Part shown: in pieces, positions 1 to 5,003 of the stretch
Layout of the letters: every line of letters begins with the position of its first letter
Position numbering within the stretch: position 1 is the first letter of the stretch
Origin: an uncultured Tannerella sp.
Lineage (GTDB): Bacteria; Bacteroidota; Bacteroidia; Bacteroidales; Tannerellaceae
Direction of reading: 5' to 3'
Assembly (NCBI GenBank): GCA_938036405.1
Contig: CALHPT010000010.1
Span: forward strand, 1 to 5,003
DNA: 5,003 nt
Position numbers and translations under genes: made by a program
Notes under the pieces: model-generated
What the model saw: only the letters and a program-made list of their open reading frames with translations
Database searches by the model: none
What the model was told of the DNA's origin: nothing

Positions 1-1169
1 CCGACCCCGTAGTGCGCGAGATACGCCTCACCATCCACAACTTCAACAATACTGCACGTGAAGTTAACATCGAAAAAGAGTGCACCTCCATCAACGCCCT
101 TGGCGAAGATCAGCTGGCCACGGCTTTCTCCATGTACAGCGTTGAGAACACGCACGATCGACTCTTCATCTGCCCCTTCATCACCAAAGCAACTGACGCC
201 GCTGTCGACTTCTCGCAGTTCTCCACCTTCGATTTCACCGACACCGACGATCACACGATCTCCAAGATTGAATCCGTCATCAACAGTGCCCTCAAAACCG
301 AACTGACCAAGAAGGGCCTCCGCCAACAGTCTCTCAAGCCGGACTTCACCATCCAGACCTATTACAAGTTCAATAAGAACCCGAACTTCAAGAAGAAGAG
401 TCGCGAGACTGCCGAGCAGTCACCCACCTTCCGCTACGACATCACCCGCGACAAGGTGACCAAGTTCCCCTTCTACGACTCCAGCACACCCGAGAATGAA
501 GCCGAATACATCCTTCAGTTCGGCATCCGCTTTATCGATCAGCGCTATGTCCGCGGCCGCGTGCTTTGGGAATGCGAAGCCAACGAGCTGATGAGTAGCC
601 CCTACGCCGTCGACGAATACGCCTCGATCCACATCCCGCTCATGTGCATGCAATTCCCCTACGTCAAGTACGAGCGCAACGCCCAATTCATCCTCACCAA
701 AAAGAACCACAACTACACCGGTATCCGCTACAGTATCTATGAGCTGAACAAGGTCGTTGACGTGGACTACGGATCGCCCGCCTCCAAAGCCGGCATCCAG
801 CGCGGCGACATTATCGACCGCATCAATGGCAAGCGTATGGATCACACGGCCGACGAGTTTACCGCCGCCTACCGCCAGTTCATCACCAACACGCTCAAAT
901 ATCGCGACAGCGGCACCCGCTTCACGAACGCCAACGGCTTCCCCAACTGTATGTTCTGGGACAAGTTCAAGTACACCCAGATCGCCAAGATCTTCGAAAC
1001 CGACAAGTACATGACGGCCTTCTCCTACCTCTATTTCTTCGCACCCTACGTCAACCCCGAAGGATCGAATGCAAACGTCTGCATCCTGCATCTGCGCCGC
1101 GGCACGGAGAAATTGGAGTACATCATCCGCCCCGAGCGGCGCTCAGAAAAGACGATTGAACTGAATTGA
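1..1169 (+). CDS. DUF4136-like and PDZ domain protein, 5'-partial
   Basis: This is probably a cell-envelope protein of unknown substrate. The frame is open from base 3, and no signal peptide or lipobox follows the first possible start (GTG at 12), so the true start is most likely upstream of the window. Numbering from that GTG, residues about 65-220 resemble DUF4136: a VDFSQFSTFDF segment at 65, then LKPDF at 108-112 and a beta-rich stretch. A PDZ domain begins near residue 237 (GIRYSIYEL) and includes SPASKAGIQRGDIIDRINGK at 255-274. The expected final PDZ strand (NVCILHLRRG) appears only at 355-364, after a long aromatic-rich insertion. PDZ domains usually bind peptide C-termini or beta-strands, but no protease catalytic domain is visible in this part. 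The stop lies five bases before the preferred mutS2 start, suggesting cotranscription. The PDZ call is firm; the DUF4136 assignment is from memory of the family pattern and less certain. Confidence 0.75.
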   Translation, partial: DPVVREIRLTIHNFNNTAREVNIEKECTSINALGEDQLATAFSMYSVENTHDRLFICPFITKATDAAVDFSQFSTFDFTDTDDHTISKIESVINSALKTELTKKGLRQQSLKPDFTIQTYYKFNKNPNFKKKSRETAEQSPTFRYDITRDKVTKFPFYDSSTPENEAEYILQFGIRFIDQRYVRGRVLWECEANELMSSPYAVDEYASIHIPLMCMQFPYVKYERNAQFILTKKNHNYTGIRYSIYELNKVVDVDYGSPASKAGIQRGDIIDRINGKRMDHTADEFTAAYRQFITNTLKYRDSGTRFTNANGFPNCMFWDKFKYTQIAKIFETDKYMTAFSYLYFFAPYVNPEGSNANVCILHLRRGTEKLEYIIRPERRSEKTIELN

Positions 1170-1174
1170 ACTGC

Positions 1175-3676
1175 GTGATTTATCCGGAAAACTTTGAACA
1201 TAAACTCGGCTTCGACAAGATCCGCGAACTGGTCGCCGCACAATGCCTCAGTTCGCTCGGCAAGGAGCAAGTAGAAGCGATTCGCTTCTCGTCCGATGCG
1301 GCGATCGTAGCCGAAGAGTTGGAACAAACAGGCGAGTTTGTTCGCATTTTGCAGGGGGAGCGTGCTTTCCCTGCAAATTATTTTATAGACGTACGCCCTA
1401 CGCTCAGCCGCATACGGCCCGAAGGCACCTTCGCCGACGAGCCGGAGCTGTTCGACCTCAAACGTTCGCTGCAGACCATCGTCGACATCACGCGCTTCTT
1501 CCTGCCCGTGGACAAGAGCGACGACGCCCAGCCGGAATATCCCGTACTGGCTGCGATGGCCGGCCGCGTGCCTGTCTTCCCAGCCCTCGTTCGCGACATC
1601 GATGCCATCCTCGACCGCTACGGTCGCACGAAGGATAGCGCCTCGCCCGAGTTGGCGCGCATCCGCCGCGATATGGCCGCCGTATCCGGCAGCATCTCCC
1701 GCAACCTGCAGTCCATCCTCCGTTCGGCGCAGGCTGAAGGCTGGGTGGATCGCGACACGGCGCCCACCATGCGCGACGGCCGACTTGTCATCCCCGTAGC
1801 CCCCGCCTTCAAGCGACGCATCCGCGGCATCGTGCACGACGAATCAGCCACCGGCAAGACGGTCTACATCGAGCCCGAAGCTGTCGTCGAAGCCAACAAT
1901 CGCATCCGCGAACTCGAGGCCGAGGAACGACGCGAGATCGTCCGCATCCTCACCGCCTTCACCGACGTGCTCCGCCCACTCGTGCCGGACATCATCCAAT
2001 CCTACGAATTCCTATCCGTCATCGACTTCATTCGCGCCAAAGCCCTCTTCGCCGAAAGCATTGGCGCCATTGTCACGCTGCCCCAAAACGAGCCGCTGAT
2101 CGACTGGCAAGAAGCCGTACACCCCCTCCTACTCCTCGCCCACCGCAAGGCCGGCAAAGAGGTCGTCCCGCTCGACCTCTCCCTCGATCGCGACCGCCGA
2201 CTGCTCATCATCTCCGGCCCCAACGCCGGAGGAAAATCCGTCTGCCTGAAGACGGTCGGACTGCTGCAATACATGTTCCAATGCGGCATCCCAATCCCGC
2301 TGAACGAGCGTTCGCGCACGGGCATCTTCGAGCGTATCTTCATCGATATCGGCGACGAACAGAGCATCGAAAACGATCTCAGCACCTACAGCTCGCACCT
2401 GACGAACATGAAGTACTTCGTCCGTCACGGTAACGAGCGCACGCTGCTACTCATCGACGAGTTCGGTAGCGGCACAGAGCCCCTCATCGGCGGCGCACTG
2501 GCCGAGGCGTTGCTCGAGCGCTTCAACCGGCACGGCGCGTTCGGCGTCATCACCACCCATTACCAGAACCTCAAGCAGTACGCCGAGGATCACGAGGGCG
2601 TCGTCAATGGCGCCATGCTCTACGACCGCAACCTCATGCGGCCGCTCTTCCGTCTCTCCGTCGGCCATCCCGGTAGCTCATTCGCCATCGAGATCGCCCG
2701 CAAAATCGGCCTGCCTGACGATGTCATTGCCGAAGCCTCCGAAAAGGTGGGCAGCGATTACGTCGACATGGACAAGTATCTCCAGGACATTGTCCGCGAC
2801 AAGCGTTACTGGGAAAACAAGCGACAGAACATCCGCCGCCGCGAAAAGCAACTCGAAGAGCTGGCAGCGCGCTACGAGCACGATCTCGAGGCCGTGAACA
2901 GCCAACGGAAAGCGATTATCGGTGAAGCTAAAGAGGCCGCACAACGCATCGTCGGCGAGGCCAATGCCCGCATCGAGAATACGATCCGCGAGATCCGCGA
3001 GGCGCAGGCCGAGAAGGAACGCACGCGCGCCGCACGCCGCGAACTGGACGCGTTCAAAGAGACCGTCAGCCAAACGAACGAAGACGACGAACGCATCGCC
3101 CGCAAGATGGAGCAGGTGCGCCAGCGTCAAGAGCGGCGCAAGGAGCGCAAGAAAAAGCCGTCGACCACCACGGAGCCGACCGTCGCCGAGCCGAAAGCAG
3201 AGCGTCCGCTGGCCACGGGCGACGCGGTGCGCATGAAGGGCCAGACGGCCGTCGGAAGCGTCTTGGAAATACAAGGCAAGCAGGCCGTCGTAGCCTTCGG
3301 GACGATCAAGAGTACCGTCACCACGGAGCGTTTGGAGCGCGTCGACCAGGCCGCCCTGAAGCGTGCCACGGCGCGCAGTGCCACCTTCCTCAGTGCACAC
3401 ACGGCCGATGCCATGCACGAGAAACGCCTGCATTTCCGCCAGGAGATCGACCTCCGCGGTATGCGTGGCGACGAGGCGCTGCAAGCCGTCGCCTACTTCA
3501 TCGACGACGCCATCCAAGTCGGCGCCGACCGCGTCCGCATCCTTCACGGCACGGGCAACGGCATCCTCCGCCAGCTGATCCGACAGTACCTCCCGACCGT
3601 CCCCGGTGTGGCCCATTTTGCCGACGAAGACATCCGCCTCGGTGGCGCCGGCATCACCGTCGTGGATCTCGAGTAG
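1175..3676 (+). CDS. mutS2: MutS2 family ATPase with C-terminal Smr domain
   Basis: Full-length MutS2 of 833 residues. It lacks the mismatch-recognition domains of MutS and starts with the core/lever region (about 1-330). The ABC-type ATPase follows: Walker A GPNAGGKS at 348-355, signature region around STYSSH, Walker B LLLIDE ending at D428-E429, and switch histidine H462 in VITTHY. Residues about 545-670 form a long, highly charged helix, probably coiled coil. A small KOW-like beta segment lies at about 678-725. The Smr domain at about 755-833 has DLRG at 759-762 and HGTGNGILR at 791-799. In Bacillus subtilis MutS2 acts on collided ribosomes; in Helicobacter and Thermus it is linked to suppressing recombination or cleaving branched DNA. 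Which role dominates here cannot be read from sequence. I chose GTG at 1175 because it gives the family-typical MIYPENFE start; the TTG at 1166 would add three residues and overlap the upstream stop. No clear Shine-Dalgarno is seen. Confidence 0.96.
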   Translation: MIYPENFEHKLGFDKIRELVAAQCLSSLGKEQVEAIRFSSDAAIVAEELEQTGEFVRILQGERAFPANYFIDVRPTLSRIRPEGTFADEPELFDLKRSLQTIVDITRFFLPVDKSDDAQPEYPVLAAMAGRVPVFPALVRDIDAILDRYGRTKDSASPELARIRRDMAAVSGSISRNLQSILRSAQAEGWVDRDTAPTMRDGRLVIPVAPAFKRRIRGIVHDESATGKTVYIEPEAVVEANNRIRELEAEERREIVRILTAFTDVLRPLVPDIIQSYEFLSVIDFIRAKALFAESIGAIVTLPQNEPLIDWQEAVHPLLLLAHRKAGKEVVPLDLSLDRDRRLLIISGPNAGGKSVCLKTVGLLQYMFQCGIPIPLNERSRTGIFERIFIDIGDEQSIENDLSTYSSHLTNMKYFVRHGNERTLLLIDEFGSGTEPLIGGALAEALLERFNRHGAFGVITTHYQNLKQYAEDHEGVVNGAMLYDRNLMRPLFRLSVGHPGSSFAIEIARKIGLPDDVIAEASEKVGSDYVDMDKYLQDIVRDKRYWENKRQNIRRREKQLEELAARYEHDLEAVNSQRKAIIGEAKEAAQRIVGEANARIENTIREIREAQAEKERTRAARRELDAFKETVSQTNEDDERIARKMEQVRQRQERRKERKKKPSTTTEPTVAEPKAERPLATGDAVRMKGQTAVGSVLEIQGKQAVVAFGTIKSTVTTERLERVDQAALKRATARSATFLSAHTADAMHEKRLHFRQEIDLRGMRGDEALQAVAYFIDDAIQVGADRVRILHGTGNGILRQLIRQYLPTVPGVAHFADEDIRLGGAGITVVDLE

Positions 3677-3677
3677 G

Positions 3678-3697
3678 GGAAACGAAAAACGATTTCC
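3678..3697 (+). other. small hairpin directly after mutS2 stop
   Basis: The arms ggaaacg and cgatttcc pair with one bulged A around a five-A loop, starting two bases after the mutS2 stop codon. The stem is short and has no T-tract behind it, so it is unlikely to terminate transcription alone. It could protect the mRNA 3' end or be chance. Confidence 0.3.
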
Positions 3698-3763
3698 GAC
3701 CAGCCCCAATCGGTCATTTGCAGCCTGACGGAGAGAGAGCCTTCTTCCATTGGTTTTTTGCGA

Positions 3764-3820
3764 AGCCAAACAGGCGCCTGTTTGAGGCCGCGCAGTGTGC
3801 GCGGAGCCAAACAGGTGCCT
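3764..3820. repeat. 41-bp-period direct repeat with palindromic core
   Basis: A 16-base word at 3764-3779 (agccaaacaggcgcct) recurs at 3805-3820 with one C-to-T change, offset by exactly 41 bp. In the first copy the word runs into a perfect 18-base palindrome, caaacaggcgcctgtttg (3767-3784). The second copy loses the GTTT arm. Between the copies lies a perfect 7-bp stem with a 3-base loop (3788-3804, ccgcgca/tgcgcgg). The period and the AAAC...GTTT core match the array at the right end of the window, suggesting one repeat family. Function unknown; it lies between mutS2 and the terminator and would be transcribed with mutS2. Confidence 0.7.
3788..3804. other. perfect GC-rich inverted repeat within the intergenic repeat
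   Basis: The arms ccgcgca (3788-3794) and tgcgcgg (3798-3804) are exact reverse complements separated by gtg. As RNA this would form a stable seven-pair hairpin immediately after the palindrome at 3767-3784. It has no T-tract, so it is not a standalone intrinsic terminator. Confidence 0.5.
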
Positions 3821-3861
3821 AAATCCCTAACAGATATCCGACCGGGCACACACCATAAAAC

Positions 3862-3914
3862 GAAAAGTCCTCCGGACGACGAGACCTTAAAGTCTTGCGC
3901 CCGGAGGACTTTTC
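3862..3914. terminator. bidirectional intrinsic terminator between mutS2 and the M48 gene
   Basis: A perfect 14-bp stem is formed by gaaaagtcctccgg (3862-3875) and ccggaggacttttc (3901-3914), with a 25-base loop. On the plus strand it is followed by a T-rich run (3911-3932), and on the minus strand by ttttcgtttta, so it can end transcripts from both converging genes. The loop contains a further small inverted repeat (agac 3882-3885, gtct 3892-3895), which could extend the structure. It lies 185 bases beyond the mutS2 stop but only 19 bases from the stop of the M48 gene. The position between convergent genes supports the call. Confidence 0.88.
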
Positions 3915-3933
3915 ATTTTTCGTTTTTCGTTTC

Positions 3934-4725
3934 TCAGTTCTTCTTCCGCTTGTACTTCTCCATCTCAGGCAGATAGCGGCGGATGGCTGCGATGCGCGAC
4001 TCGTCGCTCGGGTGTGTGCTAAGTATCTCGGGCACACTCGACCCGTTCTGCGACATGCGTTGCCAGAAGCCCACGGCCACGTTCGGGTTGTAGCCCGCCA
4101 TGGTCATAAACACCAGCCCCATATAGTCGGCCTCCGACTCGTGCTTGCGCGAGAAGGGCAACATGACGCCCACCTGCGCCCCAAGCCCAAAGACCGTGGA
4201 GGCGATTTGCTGCGTGGCAGCCGACTTCTTGCTCAGCGCCGCACCGAGGATGGCCGCGCCATATTGTGCCACCAATTGCTGACTCATGCGCTCGTTGCTA
4301 TGCTTGGCCACGGCGTGCGCCACCTCATGTCCGAGCACCACGGCCAAGTCGTCGTCCGTAGGCATCAAATCGAGGATCCCCTCGTAGACCACGATCTTCC
4401 CGCCCGGCATACAGAAGGCGTTGTGCTGTTTGTCCTTGATCAGATTGAACTCCCAGCTGAAGTTTTTCACCTCGCTCTCCATACCATTTTGGCGCAGATA
4501 TTCCTCCGTAGCCGCAGCAATCCGTCGTCCGACGCGCACGACCTTGTCGGTTTTCGCCTTGTCGCTCGACTTAACCGCCTTTTTCATGTAAGCGTTGTAC
4601 TGTGTCAAACTAGCACTGAGCAGCTCCGAGTCGGAGACAAGCAGCATCTGCCGCCGCCCAGTCAGGGGGACAACGCTGCACGCCGCCACAACAAGCAGCA
4701 TGCATAATCCAATGATCTTTTTCAT
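3934..4725 (-). CDS. M48-family zinc metalloprotease lipoprotein
   Basis: A 263-residue secreted protease. Residues 1-15 (MKKIIGLCMLLVVAA) form a lipoprotein signal peptide with lipobox VAAC, so Cys16 is the likely lipidated residue. The zinc site is HEVAH at 133-137, with Glu134 as catalytic base and the third ligand probably Glu196 in ESEAD (196-200). A THPSDESRIAAI segment near 238-247 is typical of the M48 tail. Size and layout match single-domain periplasmic Loi22/BepA-like M48 proteases; no TPR domain is present. Such enzymes are usually linked to outer-membrane protein quality control, but the substrate here is unknown. No acidic residues follow Cys16, so the Bacteroidetes surface-export signal appears absent and a periplasm-facing location is inferred. 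I chose ATG at 4725 because it opens the signal peptide; ATG at 4731 (adding Met-Glu) is an equal alternative. Upstream extension to 4854 would put 43 non-signal residues ahead of the signal peptide and cross the promoter. Confidence 0.93.
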   Translation of the reverse strand: MKKIIGLCMLLVVAACSVVPLTGRRQMLLVSDSELLSASLTQYNAYMKKAVKSSDKAKTDKVVRVGRRIAAATEEYLRQNGMESEVKNFSWEFNLIKDKQHNAFCMPGGKIVVYEGILDLMPTDDDLAVVLGHEVAHAVAKHSNERMSQQLVAQYGAAILGAALSKKSAATQQIASTVFGLGAQVGVMLPFSRKHESEADYMGLVFMTMAGYNPNVAVGFWQRMSQNGSSVPEILSTHPSDESRIAAIRRYLPEMEKYKRKKN

Positions 4726-4750
4726 TTCCATTCTATTGATTAGTTCGCCG

Positions 4751-4758
4751 CAAAAGTA
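4751..4758 (-). promoter_or_regulatory. Bacteroidetes-type -7 promoter element for the M48 gene
   Basis: On the minus strand this reads TACTTTTG, an exact match to the Bacteroidetes -7 consensus TAnnTTTG. It lies about 20-26 bases before the candidate ATG codons at 4731 and 4725, predicting a short leader with transcription starting near 4744-4747. The -33 box is weak: only a TTTTC at 4784-4780 (minus strand) sits at suitable spacing. The leader is A-rich with no strong Shine-Dalgarno, as is usual in this phylum. Confidence 0.7.
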
Positions 4759-4812
4759 CGCCTCCGCGGGAAAGAGTCGGAAAAGGTCCGCCTCCCCCTG
4801 CTCAATAATGCT

Positions 4813-4967
4813 TCTCGGATCGAAACCAGAGTTTGAAGCGTTTCTGAGCCTCATCTCGGATCAAAACACCTGTTTGAATCGTTTCTGAGCCTCATCTCAA
4901 GTCAAAACGGCTGTTTGAGTCGCTTCTGAGCCTCATCTCGGATCAAAACAGCTGTTTGAACGGTTTC
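4813..4967. repeat. tandem array of a 41-bp palindrome-containing repeat, about 3.75 copies
   Basis: Units begin at 4813, 4854, 4895 and 4936, exactly 41 bp apart; the fourth breaks off near 4967. Each unit starts tctcggatc (tctcaagtc in the third), then has an AAAC-N4-GTTT inverted core, and ends in cgtttctgagcctcatctc (reading into the next unit; cgcttct in the third). The core centres differ: caga, acct, ggct and agct in order, while the AAAC and GTTT arms are kept in all four. The period is not a multiple of three, so the array is not a coding repeat. It lies upstream of the M48 promoter and beyond it no gene is seen to the window end. It may bind a protein, form hairpins in RNA, or be a dispersed repeat family; the sequence alone does not decide. 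Confidence 0.88.
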
Positions 4968-4991
4968 CGCGCCGCGGATTCCCATGAATCC
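4967..4991. other. short inverted repeats closing the tandem array
   Basis: Two small palindromic elements follow where the fourth 41-bp unit breaks off: ccgcgccgcgg (4967-4977), symmetric around its central C, and ggattc/gaatcc (4976-4981 with 4986-4991) around a four-base loop. They overlap, so only one could form at a time. They may be the edge of the repeat region or chance in GC-rich sequence. Confidence 0.3.
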
Positions 4992-5003
4992 CCAAAAAGA
5001 AAG

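Noticed and set aside
12..14. GTG at 12 as the true start of the PDZ gene
   Set aside because: The frame is open further upstream to the window edge and the residues after this GTG form no signal peptide, so the gene is better read as 5'-partial.
420..1091. 223-residue minus-strand open frame opposite the PDZ gene
   Set aside because: Its Val/Gly/Asp-rich composition is a reading-frame shadow of a GC-rich gene; no domain is recognisable, and the plus strand encodes a clear PDZ domain there.
2678..3769. 363-residue minus-strand open frame opposite the mutS2 3' half
   Set aside because: It lies antisense to the charged helix and Smr domain of mutS2, has low-complexity composition without a recognisable motif, and is expected from the high GC at third codon positions.
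3895..4707. 270-residue plus-strand open frame across the M48 gene
   Set aside because: It is antisense to a clear zinc protease with intact HEVAH and ESEAD motifs, is rich in His/Arg/Leu without any motif, and starts inside the terminator.
4726..4854. N-terminal extension of the M48 gene to ATG 4854
   Set aside because: It would place 43 residues before a perfect lipoprotein signal peptide and run through both the -7 promoter element and part of the tandem repeat.
4813..4967. CRISPR array
   Set aside because: The period is only 41 bp, conservation runs through nearly the whole unit, and only four bases vary in the centre, so there are no real spacers.
1..5003. Undescribed multi-gene system (defence, secretion, biosynthesis)
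   Set aside because: The three genes are ordinary chromosomal families in a housekeeping arrangement; there is no transposase, integrase, tRNA edge or composition shift to suggest an inserted system.

Overview
The window looks like chromosomal DNA from a GC-rich member of the Bacteroidales. Three things point there. The MutS2 protein begins MIYPENFE and keeps the layout I associate with Bacteroides-type MutS2. A TAnnTTTG-type -7 promoter element sits just upstream of the lipoprotein gene. The first gene is a DUF4136-like plus PDZ protein of a kind I associate with Bacteroidetes. A Tannerella-like genus would fit the high GC, but this is a guess that the sequence cannot settle.

Layout: bases 1-1169 (+) hold the 3' part of a gene for a probable envelope protein with a DUF4136-like region and a C-terminal PDZ domain; its N-terminus lies outside the window. 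Five bases later comes mutS2 (1175-3676, +), complete, with intact ATPase and Smr motifs and probably cotranscribed with the first gene. Bases 3677-3933 are non-coding. They contain a small hairpin, a palindrome-bearing repeat with a 41-bp period, and a strong stem-loop that can terminate transcription from both sides. A convergent gene follows on the minus strand (3934-4725) and encodes an M48-family zinc metalloprotease lipoprotein. Its promoter is at about 4751-4758. The right end (4813-4967) holds about 3.75 tandem copies of a 41-bp palindrome-containing repeat, with no gene visible to the end of the window.

How the genes relate: the two plus-strand genes form a likely transcription unit, but no shared pathway can be read from the sequence. 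MutS2 acts in the cytoplasm on stalled or collided ribosomes and/or branched DNA. The PDZ protein and the M48 lipoprotein probably both work in the cell envelope. These are housekeeping genes, and I see no mobile element, defence island or CRISPR array. The most noteworthy signal is the pair of 41-bp-periodic intergenic repeats flanking the M48 gene, which share an AAAC...GTTT inverted core.
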